DNA of 64,000 bases, taken from an uncultured Pelagibacteraceae bacterium (GTDB lineage: Bacteria; Pseudomonadota; Alphaproteobacteria; Pelagibacterales; Pelagibacteraceae). Positions within the stretch are counted from its first letter, which is position 1, and each line of letters starts with the position of its first letter. Below are positions 33,570 through 43,076 of the stretch, piece by piece. The notes under the pieces were generated by a model. The model saw only the letters and a program-made list of their open reading frames with translations. It had not been told where the DNA came from and searched no databases. Location of the stretch: positions 1 through 64,000 of the forward strand of contig CACGVC010000001.1 of the NCBI GenBank assembly GCA_902576335.1. Reading direction: 5' to 3'. The position numbers were made by a program, and so were the translations under genes.

Positions 33570-34907
33570 TTAACATTTTTTAGGTGTAATATTGTTCTCT
33601 TTAGCAAACTTAGCCGCAGATGCCTCTACTAGACCTCTAATAAATGCAGGATCGCCTGGAGCTTCCCAACCAGTTACCTGATTGAATTTGCTTCCATCCC
33701 ATTGCATTACTGCAAATTTACCTGCACCTTCGTGGTTAGCACAAGAAATAGCGAATGGAGCTAACATACCACCAACTCCAAGCTCTTCTAGTCTAGCTTC
33801 AGTCATGTTAATTGCTTCATAACCATCTCTAAACTCAGCACCATTTACTGCTTTACCAACTTTGTTATGCATCTTTTGAGCGTTTCTTAGCCCCTCAATC
33901 CACATAACTGCAGCACCTAGTCCTCTATTCCAATACACTGAACCTATTCTATTAGGATCTGCTAAGTTACCTTTGCCAGCACCATATACTTTATCCTTGA
34001 TTGCTTTAACCAAAGGATATTCTCCTGGTAAAGCGTTTGCTACTGCGTAAGTTCCTTTAGCTGCGTCACCTGCTGGGTACATATCCTCTTCGGCAGCACC
34101 AAAAGTTACATACATCATTCTATCTCTTGGAAAATTAATTCTAGCAGCGTTAGTCATTGCTGTTGAATTCATACCAGAACCTGCTCCCCAAAAAGTTACC
34201 CAATCAGGCTTTTCTTTTCTGATTTGTAACCACTGAGATTGTTGCTCTAATCCTGGAGGTGGAATCGATATTTCAATCAATTTTACGCCCCAATCATTGC
34301 AAATTTTTCTCATTGCTGGTAATGGCTCTCTACCGTAAGCAGAGTCAATGTGTAAGTGAACGATTTTTTTACCTTTCATCTTGTCTATACCACCTTCGAT
34401 CTGTGCCATAAATTTCAGTTTAACTGCTATTTGTGACCAGTAGTGACTTGCAGCATTAAATACCCAAGGCCATACTCTTCCATCAGCACCGTCAGTTCTT
34501 CCATAACCATATTGAGCTAAAACAACATTGTCTTTAGCCATACGATTAATTACAGCGTACGCACCTGGTGTTCCTAAAGTATCAAACACTACTATTCTTT
34601 GACCATCTTTTTCTAAAAGTCTTTGGTAACATTCTACTGTTTTTACAGCGTTATATTCCGTCTCACACTCTTGCCATGTAAGCATTACTCCGTTTACTCC
34701 ACCCGTCATGTTTACATAGTTCATGTAATCAATTTGAGCCCCGTAGTAACCAGTACCCATTGCTGAGTATGGTCCAACACGACTACTTGCTACTGGAAAA
34801 TATTGCGTCTCAGCAGCAGATACACTTTGAGGTAAAGTAAGTGAAGAAAATAAAGCGATAACTACTGTTAGAGTAGAAGTTAGCCTTTTAATTATTTTTG
34901 CTAACAT
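33570..34907 (-). CDS. HAAT-family periplasmic substrate-binding protein (second system)
   Basis: A 445-residue secreted binding protein. I chose the ATG at 34907 because GGGAGG lies four bases before it; an upstream ATG at 34940 lacks such a site. Residues 1-31 form a signal peptide ending SVSA. The mature start (YFPVASSRVGPYSAMG) and the segment MTWQECETEYN differ from LivK and resemble the branch of type I binding proteins that take larger organic acids or aromatic or amide compounds; this is a family impression. A cysteine ends the protein. It heads the operon and is followed by a stable hairpin, consistent with high expression. Confidence 0.88.
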   Translation of the reverse strand: MLAKIIKRLTSTLTVVIALFSSLTLPQSVSAAETQYFPVASSRVGPYSAMGTGYYGAQIDYMNYVNMTGGVNGVMLTWQECETEYNAVKTVECYQRLLEKDGQRIVVFDTLGTPGAYAVINRMAKDNVVLAQYGYGRTDGADGRVWPWVFNAASHYWSQIAVKLKFMAQIEGGIDKMKGKKIVHLHIDSAYGREPLPAMRKICNDWGVKLIEISIPPPGLEQQSQWLQIRKEKPDWVTFWGAGSGMNSTAMTNAARINFPRDRMMYVTFGAAEEDMYPAGDAAKGTYAVANALPGEYPLVKAIKDKVYGAGKGNLADPNRIGSVYWNRGLGAAVMWIEGLRNAQKMHNKVGKAVNGAEFRDGYEAINMTEARLEELGVGGMLAPFAISCANHEGAGKFAVMQWDGSKFNQVTGWEAPGDPAFIRGLVEASAAKFAKENNITPKKC

Positions 34908-34983
34908 TATTCCTCCCTTATGTTTAGTTATGTTAAACATTCTAATAAGCTATAATCTAATCACATAGCTTGGGTTTCTGCAA

Positions 34984-35000
34984 TTAATAATCATTATTAA
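34984..35000. promoter_or_regulatory. 17-bp palindrome in the gap upstream of the second HAAT operon
   Basis: TTAATAATCATTATTAA is a perfect 8-1-8 inverted repeat in the 213-base gap 34908-35120 between the divergent binding-protein and amidotransferase genes, which is the largest gap in the window. It resembles the Fur-type box at 59409 (TGATAATCATTATCA) but lacks its G/C positions. It could be an operator; AT-rich palindromes also arise by chance. Nothing else recognisable lies in this gap. Confidence 0.35.
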
Positions 35001-35120
35001 CAAGCAAAATAAAATCGTCACATATGAACAAACCATTACAACTAGAGATTGTTAATAAAATTTTAAATAGGAATTATTTTTTAAGAAATTTATAAAAGTC
35101 TAATAAATAAAGTTTATTAA

Positions 35121-35903
35121 ATGAAAAAAATTTTAATAGTTGAGGGTAATACAGCTGAAGAAAACAGTAGTTTTACAGAGGCAGATATTAAAACTCATAC
35201 TGAAAGTTTAAAGGAAAGTTTAGAATATTTATCAAAAGATCTAATACTAGATGTCGTGAACCCATCATCAGATGAAAATATTAATAGTTTCAACGAAAAG
35301 TTGTATACTTATGATGGTTTGATCTGGGGGGGAAGTAGTTTGAATATTTATAACGATACTCCAGAAATAAAAAAACAAATTGAATTTATGAAAAATTGTC
35401 AAAATAAAGTTAAAAATATTTTAGGAATTTGCTGGGGCATGCAAGTGGCTGTAACTGCTGCAGGAGGTCAGGTAAAAAAAGCCAATACGTCTCATGTAGG
35501 TATCGCAAAAGAAATTGAAATAAATGAATACGGTTTAAAGCATCCGTTATACAAAGATAAAGAAAAAAAATTTAATTCTCCTGCTTTTAATTATGACGAA
35601 GTTGTGAAAATACCTGAAAACGGTATTTGTCTTGCATCTAATAAAATTAATAAAGTCCAAAGTTTGTATTTTCAAATAAATAAAACTAGAGTTTGGGGCT
35701 TGCAATATCATCCTGAAATAACTTATGAAAAAATGATAAGTTTGATTAATTTTAGAAGAAAAAGATTAATTGAATATAGAAAAGTATTCAAAAATGAAAA
35801 TGATCTTGAAAATCACATATCTTTTATTGAAAAAGAAATTCAGGTCACAGTTAAAGAAAAAAAAATGTTAGAACTTAAAAATTGGCTTAAAGAATTAGAT
35901 TAA
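35121..35903 (+). CDS. class I glutamine amidotransferase-like protein
   Basis: A 260-residue stand-alone GATase domain like that of GMP synthase. The catalytic triad is present: C104 in GICWGMQ, and H197 and E199 in [10 protein letters not shown]-terminal Lys/Glu-rich helical tail (about residues 210-260) extends beyond the domain. Stand-alone members hydrolyse gamma-glutamyl bonds or supply ammonia to a partner. No synthetase partner is adjacent: the neighbours are the divergent HAAT operon and convergent fhs (shared TTAA). The exact substrate is unknown. Confidence 0.78.
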   Translation: MKKILIVEGNTAEENSSFTEADIKTHTESLKESLEYLSKDLILDVVNPSSDENINSFNEKLYTYDGLIWGGSSLNIYNDTPEIKKQIEFMKNCQNKVKNILGICWGMQVAVTAAGGQVKKANTSHVGIAKEIEINEYGLKHPLYKDKEKKFNSPAFNYDEVVKIPENGICLASNKINKVQSLYFQINKTRVWGLQYHPEITYEKMISLINFRRKRLIEYRKVFKNENDLENHISFIEKEIQVTVKEKKMLELKNWLKELD

Positions 35904-37585
35904 AATAAACCTTCAATTTGTCCTTTTTGATTTAATTTAATAGTATCAGCTGCTGGCTTTCTTGGTAGTCCTGGCATCGTCATTATTGATCCACAAATGA
36001 CTACCACAAATTCTGCTCCTGAAGATAATCTTACTTCTCTTATTGGTATTTCATGATTTGAGGGGGCACCTTTGAGTTTGGGGTCTGTTGAAAAACTAAA
36101 TTGAGTTTTTGCAATACAAACCGGTAAATTTCCATGACCATTATCCTCAAAAACTTTTAATTGTTCTTTAACTTTGTCATCAGCTGTTATTTTATCAGCT
36201 TTATAGATTTGTTTAGCAATTAACTCTATCTTATCCCAGAGTTTAAGATTGTTATTATATAAAAAATTAAATTTATTTTTGTTATTTTTGCAGACTTTAG
36301 CAACTTTTTTGGCAAGATCTTTGGTCCCATTCCCACCCATAGCCCAATGCTTACATTCACTGACTTCAACTTTCTTTTTTTTACAAAAATTTAAAACAGT
36401 TTTAATTTCTTTTTTTGTATCTAGCGCAAAATGATTTATAGCTACTATCGGTTCTAAACCAAATTTTTTTATGTTTGATATGTGTCTTTCTAAATTAACC
36501 AATCCTTTTTCTAACGCCGATATATCCTCTTCTTTTAAGTCTTCTTTTTCAACACCTCCATGCATTTTTAATGCTCTTATTGTTGCAACAATTACTACAC
36601 AGCTTGGGGTCAATCCTGCTTTCCTGCATTTAATATTTAAAAACTTTTCTGCACCAAGATCTGCACCAAATCCTGCCTCAGTAACTACATAATCAGATAG
36701 TTTCAGAGCAGTTTTTGTTGCAATCACAGAATTACATCCGTGAGCAATGTTTGCAAAAGGACCACCATGAATGATTGCTGGATTATTTTCTAAAGTTTGA
36801 GTTACATTAGGTCTAATTGCTTCCTTAAGTAAAACAGTCATGGGTCCATGAGCATTGATATCTCTTGCATAAAGTGGGCTTCCTTTTTTATCGTATGCAA
36901 AAGTGATATTACCAATTCTTTTTTCTAAATCTTTTAAATCATTAGAAAGACAAAAGATAGCCATTACTTCTGATGCAACTGTTATGTCGAAACCATCAAC
37001 TCTTTTGAAATCTTTAGCAACCCCTTTAGTATTAATATCAATAAATCTAAGAGCGCGATCGTTCATATCCATTACACGTTTCCAAACTATTCTGTTTTCA
37101 TCTATATTTAGTTTGTTACCCCAATAAATATGGTTATCTATCATTGCTGAAAGTAAATTATGTGCTGAAGTAATTGCATGGAAATCACCTGTAAAATGTA
37201 AATTTATTTGTTCCATAGGAACAACTTGGGCGTAACCACCCCCAGCTGCACCACCTTTCATTCCAAATGACGGACCTAAACTAGGTTCCCTAAGACAAAC
37301 GATAGATTTTTTACCAATTTTATTTAAGCCATCACTTAAACCAACTGAAGTAGTTGTTTTTCCCTCACCTGCTGGTGTTGGTGTTATTGCAGTAACTAAA
37401 ATTAATTTACCATCCTTTTTTTTCTTCAGTTTATCTAAAAATTCAAAATTAATTTTTGCGATATGTCTACCCATTGGGCTAAAAGCACTGCTCTTATCTG
37501 GAACTTTAATTTTTGCTAAAATTTTACCTATTGGTTTCATTTTAGCTTTTCTTGCTATTTCTATATCTGATTTTATTTTAGCCAT
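35900..37585 (-). CDS. fhs: formate-tetrahydrofolate ligase
   Basis: A 561-residue ATP-dependent enzyme joining formate to THF, or running in reverse to make ATP from 10-formyl-THF. The nucleotide loop is TPAGEGKTT near residues 69-77, and [26 protein letters not shown] segments and [14 protein letters not shown] (about 273-286) are hallmark regions. The C-terminal [11 protein letters not shown] is typical. In this genome type Fhs commonly completes oxidation of methyl groups released by THF-dependent demethylases, and two such enzymes are encoded in the window (43077, 48879). Confidence 0.96.
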   Translation of the reverse strand: MAKIKSDIEIARKAKMKPIGKILAKIKVPDKSSAFSPMGRHIAKINFEFLDKLKKKKDGKLILVTAITPTPAGEGKTTTSVGLSDGLNKIGKKSIVCLREPSLGPSFGMKGGAAGGGYAQVVPMEQINLHFTGDFHAITSAHNLLSAMIDNHIYWGNKLNIDENRIVWKRVMDMNDRALRFIDINTKGVAKDFKRVDGFDITVASEVMAIFCLSNDLKDLEKRIGNITFAYDKKGSPLYARDINAHGPMTVLLKEAIRPNVTQTLENNPAIIHGGPFANIAHGCNSVIATKTALKLSDYVVTEAGFGADLGAEKFLNIKCRKAGLTPSCVVIVATIRALKMHGGVEKEDLKEEDISALEKGLVNLERHISNIKKFGLEPIVAINHFALDTKKEIKTVLNFCKKKKVEVSECKHWAMGGNGTKDLAKKVAKVCKNNKNKFNFLYNNNLKLWDKIELIAKQIYKADKITADDKVKEQLKVFEDNGHGNLPVCIAKTQFSFSTDPKLKGAPSNHEIPIREVRLSSGAEFVVVICGSIMTMPGLPRKPAADTIKLNQKGQIEGLF

Positions 37586-37643
37586 TTATTCAAATAAAAT
37601 ATTTGTTTAATACATGTTTTTAGTCATATAAAATATAATGGTT

Positions 37644-38492
37644 TCAGTCTCTTGTAGCAATATAAACTCCAACAGATGTTACAATAAAGCCGACAATATC
37701 AAAATTATTTAATTTTTCGTTTAAAAAAAACCAGGCCATTAAAGCTGAAGTTGATGGAATTAAAAAAAATATTGAGACAGTTTTGCTTGCTGAGTTTTTT
37801 TTAATTAAAAGCATTAAGATTGTAAAAGCACCAAAAGAGACAAGCAGTACTTGATGGCTCATTGCAATGATAAAAACCTTGTTAAAATTTATATATGGTT
37901 CAGCAAAGAAAATTACTATTAGAACATGAAACAAACATCCCCCAAATGCTTGGTAAAAATTACTTACTGATAAAGGTAAGTTTTTACTTATCTTTTTCTG
38001 CCAAATTGTAGATATTGTAATAGAGAGTAATGCAATGATTGTTGCGATAAGTCCTAATAAAGGGATACCGGAACCTACATCTAGACCCAAAACTAAAGAG
38101 GCACCTGTGAAACCAAGTAAAACCCCAATCCATTGTTGGATAGTTATTTTTTCATCAAGGATGGGTCCACTTAAGATGTTTGTCAAAATTGGTTGAAGAG
38201 TAACTATTAAAGCTGCTATTCCTACTGGCATTCCAATTGAGATTGAATAAAAAACTCCACCTAAATAAAGTCCATGAAAAAGCACACCACTTAAAACAGA
38301 TTCGGCTATTTTTCTCTTATTTGTAATTAATGATTGATTTAAATAAAAAGAGAATAAACAGAAACCAAAAGCTACAAAAAAAAACCTGAATGCTAATGCT
38401 GCAAAAGGGTCACTATTATCTACAATCGGTTTAGTTGTTATGAATGCCGAAGACCATAGCAGAATAAAAATAAGAGGATATATTCTAATCAC
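37644..38492 (-). CDS. EamA/DMT-superfamily membrane transporter
   Basis: A 282-residue inner-membrane protein with ten predicted helices in two EamA repeats (each about 130 residues). The opening IFILLWSSAFITTKPIVDNSDPFAALAFRF and the second-repeat GVLLGFTGASLVLG are typical of the drug/metabolite exporter family. Substrate unknown. It stands alone between fhs (58-base gap) and a small unknown gene (38-base gap). Confidence 0.85.
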   Translation of the reverse strand: MIRIYPLIFILLWSSAFITTKPIVDNSDPFAALAFRFFFVAFGFCLFSFYLNQSLITNKRKIAESVLSGVLFHGLYLGGVFYSISIGMPVGIAALIVTLQPILTNILSGPILDEKITIQQWIGVLLGFTGASLVLGLDVGSGIPLLGLIATIIALLSITISTIWQKKISKNLPLSVSNFYQAFGGCLFHVLIVIFFAEPYINFNKVFIIAMSHQVLLVSFGAFTILMLLIKKNSASKTVSIFFLIPSTSALMAWFFLNEKLNNFDIVGFIVTSVGVYIATRD

Positions 38493-38530
38493 TTTTAACT
38501 TGATAGGTTAATTATCATTTATACAGTTTA

Positions 38531-38968
38531 CTAATCAGTAATATTTAATTGAATAAATTCATTTTGTTTAGTCTCTTTGCACCATAACTCATAACTTTCG
38601 CACATTCTCCAAATATGATCAAATGCTCTTTGGGATATCTCAAGTGGTAAATTATTTTTAGTATCGTAAAGATCTGGAAACTGGATAAGTTGTTTTATCA
38701 TTACATCTTTTTGAATTTTTAATAGTCTTATCGTTTCCTCTGGAATTTTTTTATTTGTTTTTAAATCGATAAAATTATTTTTTTTTAATTCTTTTAGCCA
38801 ATTATCATGAAATTTTCCGCTACTAATATTTTTATAAGTCCCGTTACCAATAAAAGCATCAATAGCCTCTTTATTTGAAAAATTTGAGTTCTTTTTTTTA
38901 ATTTCTGAAATTTCTAAATAGATTACCTCTGCAACATATAAAACATACGGCTTGTCTTTAGATTGCAT
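38531..38968 (-). CDS. conserved-looking protein of unknown function, 145 residues
   Basis: I do not recognise this protein. It is soluble, without signal or membrane segment, Lys/Glu/Asn-rich and probably mostly helical, with the segments NKEAIDAFIGNGTYK and RAFDHIWRMCESYELWCKE. Two Cys lie near the C-terminus (CESYELWC). It begins three bases after the aspartate racemase gene, suggesting co-expression. The codon and amino-acid style is like its neighbours, so it is likely a native gene. Confidence 0.6.
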   Translation of the reverse strand: MQSKDKPYVLYVAEVIYLEISEIKKKNSNFSNKEAIDAFIGNGTYKNISSGKFHDNWLKELKKNNFIDLKTNKKIPEETIRLLKIQKDVMIKQLIQFPDLYDTKNNLPLEISQRAFDHIWRMCESYELWCKETKQNEFIQLNITD

Positions 38969-38971
38969 TGA

Positions 38972-39718
38972 TTATTTTCGGTATTTTTTCATTGCTGCAT
39001 TTGCTAAAATTAAATTTGGATCTAAAAAAATTTTTGATTTTTTGATTTTATCAAATGATTTAAAGGCAAATATTGCTATGGGCAATTCTGTGCAACCAAG
39101 AACAATTTTTTTACACTTCTTTTTAATCAAAAAGTTTATAGCTGGTTTAATTTTTTTAGCTGCTGCTTTTACGTTTCCCATTTTAACAAGTTTAATTGCT
39201 TGGTTCACAGAATTTTTTTGAATTAATCTATTTGGGTGTATCAATTTATAATTTGTATCGAAAAATTTATTGTAAACACCTGTCATTATAGTTCCTTCCG
39301 TAGCAAGTAAGCCAATAGGTGAGTTTTTTTTACATGTCTTTTTTGCATGAATATAAACTTCTTTCGGCATATTTATTATTGGTAATTTTATTTTTTTTTT
39401 TAAATCATCATACCAATAATGTGCTGTATTACATGGAATAACAATGAACTTACATTTATCTTTTTTAAGTAATCTGCATCCCTTAAGCAAACTATCTAAG
39501 ACTAATTTGTATTTTTTATTATTTTTTGAATTTGAAAATCTATTTGTTAATCTGCTTGTCTGAATTCCAATCGACTCAGGTCGTCCAGGTATGTTAGATT
39601 TATTGTAAAGTAAAAATAAAGGATAATCTTGATCAATTTTTCCTCTATTTAAAACTGCAAGTTTATTACAGAAATCAAGACCTGCTTGCGTTCCCATTCC
39701 ACCAAGAATACCAATCAT
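38972..39718 (-). CDS. aspartate racemase family protein
   Basis: A 248-residue PLP-independent amino-acid racemase. It opens with IGILGGMGTQAGLDF, and the two catalytic cysteines are C96 (VIPCNTAHYW) and C209 (LGCTELP). This is the aspartate racemase/RacX-type branch, distinct from the EutA-like protein at 5018. It may supply D-aspartate or recycle D-amino acids. It is followed three bases later by the 145-residue unknown. Confidence 0.85.
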   Translation of the reverse strand: MIGILGGMGTQAGLDFCNKLAVLNRGKIDQDYPLFLLYNKSNIPGRPESIGIQTSRLTNRFSNSKNNKKYKLVLDSLLKGCRLLKKDKCKFIVIPCNTAHYWYDDLKKKIKLPIINMPKEVYIHAKKTCKKNSPIGLLATEGTIMTGVYNKFFDTNYKLIHPNRLIQKNSVNQAIKLVKMGNVKAAAKKIKPAINFLIKKKCKKIVLGCTELPIAIFAFKSFDKIKKSKIFLDPNLILANAAMKKYRK

Positions 39719-39744
39719 AACTTATAGCTTCTCTTTGATAATAG

Positions 39745-39799
39745 TTTATTGGCCATAAAAATGAAATGCTTAGGTTATTTGATTAATACAGCCAATAAA
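39745..39799. repeat. 9-bp inverted repeat downstream of the cold-shock gene
   Basis: TTTATTGGC (39745-39753) and GCCAATAAA (39791-39799) are perfect complements with a 37-base spacer, in the 92-base gap between the cold-shock and racemase genes. There is no adjoining T-tract in either direction. It may be a weak 3' structure; significance is uncertain in AT-rich DNA. Confidence 0.3.
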
Positions 39800-39810
39800 A
39801 TTTGTGAAAA

Positions 39811-40017
39811 TTATGCAGTTTTTAAGTTAACTGCTGAAGGACCTTTAGGACCATCTTCAACATCGAAAGTCAAAGCTTGACCCTCATCTAAACCATTCAT
39901 GCCAGCATCTCTTACTGCTGAAACGTGAACAAATACATCTTTTTCTTTATCTTCTCGTTCAATAAAACCATAACCTTTGGTCGGATTGAACCATTTTACT
40001 TTACCTTGTAGACTCAT
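39811..40017 (-). CDS. cold-shock domain protein (CspA family)
   Basis: A 68-residue single OB-fold RNA-binding protein. RNP1 is KGYGFIER and RNP2 is VFVHVSA, and the opening [14 protein letters not shown] is the family start. It binds single-stranded RNA/DNA and opens RNA structure. The 111-base gap upstream contains a perfect TTGACA on the minus strand (40098-40093) but no convincing -10 at the right distance; part of the gap is probably a 5' leader, as is common for csp genes. Confidence 0.95.
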   Translation of the reverse strand: MSLQGKVKWFNPTKGYGFIEREDKEKDVFVHVSAVRDAGMNGLDEGQALTFDVEDGPKGPSAVNLKTA

Positions 40018-40128
40018 ATTTATACTTATTGTTGTGTTAATTTATTACTTATAATTAAGTAATTGTGCCTTTCTTTAGAATTTTAAGTCTTTTGTCAACT
40101 AAATTGATCTACTTACTAGTTTTAAATA

Positions 40129-40596
40129 TTAATCGTTGCTAATTAGTTTTGTAAAATAAAGAGAATTTACGTCTTCTTTATAATGTGCAAAAGGCGCACA
40201 AGGCTGAAAGTTACAACTTTTAAATAACTTTCTTGCAGGCTCAAAAAATTCTCCAGAACCTGTTTCAATACTAATTCTAAGAATATTTAGATTTTTTGCT
40301 TCATTGATTAAATGTTTTATTATCTTAATTCCATTTCCTTTATTTCTAAAGTTATCATGAACTCTTATTGACTTAAATTCACCATGGTCTTTACTTAAAA
40401 ATTTAAGTGCACCACATCCCATTAAGTTATTATTTTCCCATAGACTCCAAAATTTTATTGACGAAACCTTTAAACCAGGGATATCCAGAACATGGGTACT
40501 TCCCTCTGGGGATGCAGCTCTTAGTTCTTTAAAATGCTTTGTAAGAAGTTCATTTACTTCCGGATGATCAAAATTTCCTTCTATTGACTCTATCAT
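40129..40596 (-). CDS. GNAT-family N-acetyltransferase
   Basis: A 155-residue acetyl-CoA-dependent transferase. The GNAT core is visible: LMGCGALKFLSKDHGEFKSI (motif D/A strand region), acetyl-CoA loop RNKGNGIKII near 85-94 and a C-terminal FEPARKLFKSCNFQPCAPFAHY. The target is unknown. It overlaps purK by four bases (ATGA), so it is likely the last gene of the purEK operon. Confidence 0.82.
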   Translation of the reverse strand: MIESIEGNFDHPEVNELLTKHFKELRAASPEGSTHVLDIPGLKVSSIKFWSLWENNNLMGCGALKFLSKDHGEFKSIRVHDNFRNKGNGIKIIKHLINEAKNLNILRISIETGSGEFFEPARKLFKSCNFQPCAPFAHYKEDVNSLYFTKLISND

Positions 40597-41642
40597 TTTA
40601 TCAAAGTAGTGATGTGTCCCATCTTCCTTTTAGCTTTAATTTCTTTTTTTAAATAATCAAAAAAAAATTCGTTTTCACCTAAATTGTTACCTTTTCTATA
40701 TTGCTCAATCTGACTTCCTATTAAATTAATCATCTTTGCATTAGATAGTTTTTTTAATGAGACTTTTTTTAGAGAACAAACGGCTCTTACATGATTTTCA
40801 AATTGGCTAACATTGTAAGCGTTGATAGTGAGATGACCAGAATTATGTACTCTAGGAGCAATTTCGTTAACAAATAAATTTTCATTTCTATCTATAAAAA
40901 ATTCTACACAAAGAGTTCCTATAAACTTTAACTCTTCAGCAATATCCATAGCCCAATTTTTTGATTGTTTAAAAATATTTTCACTTATATCAGCAGGTAT
41001 ACTTGAGCATTTAAGTATTTGATCTTCATGAATATTTTCTATTGGTTCATAAATTTCATATTCGTTATTTCCAAATCTTGTAATAATAACTGAAATTTCT
41101 TTTTTAAGTTTTACTAATTTTTCTAGTATGTAGCCTTTGGAAAAATCTATATTTAATACATCCACTTCTTTAATTTCTTTAATAGGGTATTGGCCTTTAC
41201 CATCGTAACCCATAGTTGTTGTTTTTAAAATACCTGGAAGCAAATCGTTTAAAGAATCTAAGTCAGACTTTTTATCAACAGATGCATATTGTGTGGTTCT
41301 AATATTAAGTTTATTTACAAAATCTTTTTCAGCTAACCTGTGTTGTATCAGTCTATTGATAGATGGTTTTGGTAATACAGGCTTTGTCTTATTGATTTCA
41401 TTGAGAGTTTCAAATGGAATATTTTCAAATTCATATGTAGCGATATCTACCTTTTCAATAAATTCATTAATTTTTTCTTTTTCATCGTATTTACCACAAA
41501 TAAACTCATCACAAAAATTTTTTGCTGGTGCATCTAAATCATCACAATAGATTACTGTTTTTACATTTAACTTTTGTGCAGCACTTGAAAGCATACTTCC
41601 GAGTTGACCACCACCGATAATGCCTAACTTTATCTCTGACAT
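40593..41642 (-). CDS. purK: N5-carboxyaminoimidazole ribonucleotide synthase
   Basis: A 349-residue ATP-grasp enzyme of purine synthesis that carboxylates AIR to N5-CAIR. It opens with LGIIGGGQLGSMLSSAA; ATP-grasp segments include KTTTMGYDGKGQY and FIDRNENLFVNEIAPRVHNSGHLT (metal/ATP site, around residues 246-268). It follows purE by five bases in the conventional purE-purK order. Confidence 0.95.
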   Translation of the reverse strand: MSEIKLGIIGGGQLGSMLSSAAQKLNVKTVIYCDDLDAPAKNFCDEFICGKYDEKEKINEFIEKVDIATYEFENIPFETLNEINKTKPVLPKPSINRLIQHRLAEKDFVNKLNIRTTQYASVDKKSDLDSLNDLLPGILKTTTMGYDGKGQYPIKEIKEVDVLNIDFSKGYILEKLVKLKKEISVIITRFGNNEYEIYEPIENIHEDQILKCSSIPADISENIFKQSKNWAMDIAEELKFIGTLCVEFFIDRNENLFVNEIAPRVHNSGHLTINAYNVSQFENHVRAVCSLKKVSLKKLSNAKMINLIGSQIEQYRKGNNLGENEFFFDYLKKEIKAKRKMGHITTLIK

Positions 41643-41647
41643 TAATC

Positions 41648-42139
41648 TTACTTAGGTCTTTTTTTTACAGATTTTGTTTGTGATGCACGCCATTTTTCTA
41701 ATCTCTTACTTACAGTAGAATTATTATTTGCAATTATAGATGCAGCAAGTAATGCCGCATTAATAGCTCCATCATTTCCTATAGCAAGTGTTCCTACTGG
41801 GATACCCTTAGGCATTTGAGCGATTGATAAAAGACTATCTAAACCTCTAAGTTTTTTACTTTCAATTGGAACACCTAAAACAGGAACTGAAGTTAAAGCT
41901 GCAATCATTCCAGGTAAGTGCGCAGATCCTCCGGCACCAGCGATTATAACACCAAAATTATTTTTTTTTGCTTTACTTGAAAATTCGTACATTCTTTTGG
42001 GTGTTCTATGAGCTGAAATTATTTTAGTTTCAAATTTAACACCAAGTATTTTAAGTATTTTTGCAGCCAATTTCATTGTTTTATAGTCCGATTGACTTCC
42101 CATTACTAATGCAACTTTTTGATAATTATTCTTTTTCAT
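41648..42139 (-). CDS. purE: N5-carboxyaminoimidazole ribonucleotide mutase
   Basis: A 163-residue class I PurE, which moves the carboxyl group of N5-CAIR to make CAIR. Typical segments are [24 protein letters not shown] with the catalytic His, and [25 protein letters not shown]. The basic C-terminal tail is a little longer than usual. It is the first gene of the purEK-GNAT operon, divergent from a tiny zinc-ribbon-like gene. Confidence 0.95.
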   Translation of the reverse strand: MKKNNYQKVALVMGSQSDYKTMKLAAKILKILGVKFETKIISAHRTPKRMYEFSSKAKKNNFGVIIAGAGGSAHLPGMIAALTSVPVLGVPIESKKLRGLDSLLSIAQMPKGIPVGTLAIGNDGAINAALLAASIIANNNSTVSKRLEKWRASQTKSVKKRPK

Positions 42140-42241
42140 CCAAATTTGAATACAACTTTATTTCAAAATTAAATAAAAATTTCAATAAAATAAATAAAAC
42201 TAAAAAAAAGTGTTAATATTGTTTACAAAGTTTTTTATAAA

Positions 42242-42397
42242 ATGAGTAAAGATAAAGATTTTGATAACTCAAAAGAGTTAGACGATATTTGTGATGAGTG
42301 TAAAAAGGAAGATGAGAGTGTTACTCAAAATTTAATTTTAACAGGATTTAAAATTTGCAAGTCGTGCAGAGTTTCAAAAACAATTTTTCCGATTTAA
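42242..42397 (+). CDS. 51-residue CxxC...CxxC zinc-ribbon-like protein
   Basis: An ATG at 42242 opens a 51-codon frame with two CxxC knuckles, C17-x2-C20 (CDEC) and C39-x2-C42 (CKSC), spaced by 18 residues as in small zinc ribbons. The N-terminus is acidic (DKDFDNSKELDD). Its stop shares TTAA with the convergent Yip1-type gene, the same arrangement seen at other real gene ends here. No family is recognised by name; the paired cysteines make it likely to be a real protein. The gene is divergent from purE. Confidence 0.65.
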   Translation: MSKDKDFDNSKELDDICDECKKEDESVTQNLILTGFKICKSCRVSKTIFPI

Positions 42398-42936
42398 ATA
42401 CTGTTTACTGGTAAAGCATTCATTCTACTCATTACAAAAGAAATAGACAAGAAGACAATGATTAGAAAAGACATGAACACAATTCCAAAAGATTTTAAAT
42501 TTGATTTAAAATTTAAAATTTGTCTTGTTGAGATAATTAGCGCAGCAAAAATCCAAAATTGAGTAATAAAAATTATTGGTATCATTAACTCAGGAGTAAC
42601 AGCAAAGAATCTCAGTAGACCAGGAGCGTGAGCAAATCCAACAAAAGTTAACACTTTTTTAAAGGAGACTTTTGTTTGTTTATCAGGAAATATCTTCACT
42701 CCCAAAACATAAATTAAAATTGCCCAAATAAACCAAGTCAAAATTGCTGTTAGTCCTGACATCCCAATAGCTGTTTTGATGACTGTATTTGCAGCTACAG
42801 CACCCGCTACTCCATCTAAGATCATAATTAATCCAGCAAAATAAATTGAGGCTTCACCAAAATTTTTACTATCTGTATAAAGAGACTTGTCTAGTTTAAT
42901 AGACTTAAAGATAATATTTAAAAACTCTCCAAACAT
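42394..42936 (-). CDS. Yip1-family membrane protein
   Basis: A 180-residue inner-membrane protein with about five hydrophobic segments and the Yip1-domain pattern (WFIWAILIYVLGVKIFPDKQTKVSFKKVL-type loop, then VGFAHAPGLLRF). Bacterial members are of unknown function. The ATG lies directly after the stop of a 34-residue membrane protein, implying translational coupling. The assignment rests on topology and the FAHAPGLLR motif. Confidence 0.65.
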   Translation of the reverse strand: MFGEFLNIIFKSIKLDKSLYTDSKNFGEASIYFAGLIMILDGVAGAVAANTVIKTAIGMSGLTAILTWFIWAILIYVLGVKIFPDKQTKVSFKKVLTFVGFAHAPGLLRFFAVTPELMIPIIFITQFWIFAALIISTRQILNFKSNLKSFGIVFMSFLIIVFLSISFVMSRMNALPVNSI

Positions 42937-43041
42937 TCAATTTTTTTTATTTTTTTGCCCTTTGTATGAAACAATCAATGGAAAGACTATTAAAGCAATA
43001 ATTATGATAATGCAAATTCCAATTAAAAAACCTTTAGACAT
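42937..43041 (-). CDS. 34-residue single-helix membrane protein
   Basis: The frame starts at ATG 43041 and ends immediately before the Yip1-type ATG (TGA directly followed by ATG). The protein has a short polar start (SKG), one very hydrophobic helix (FLIGICIIIIIALIVFPLIV, residues 5-24) and a basic tail (KGQKNKKN), a believable N-out/C-in single-pass topology. No family recognised. The exact juxtaposition with the next gene and the positive-inside tail support translation. Confidence 0.5.
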   Translation of the reverse strand: MSKGFLIGICIIIIIALIVFPLIVSYKGQKNKKN

Positions 43042-43076
43042 TTAGATTAAAAGTAATCTAGCTCTTTTAACGACTA

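Noticed and set aside
34908..35120. Possible structured RNA or tRNA in the 213-base gap
   Set aside because: No cloverleaf, riboswitch-like core or G+C-rich segment seen; only the AT palindrome listed as a feature.
40018..40128. Complete sigma-70 promoter for the cold-shock gene
   Set aside because: A perfect TTGACA is present on the minus strand but no acceptable -10 lies 16-18 bases downstream.
42242..42397. Frameshift or pseudogene fragment of a larger zinc-finger protein
   Set aside because: The frame is intact with its own start and stop and no homologous sequence continues in other frames on either side.
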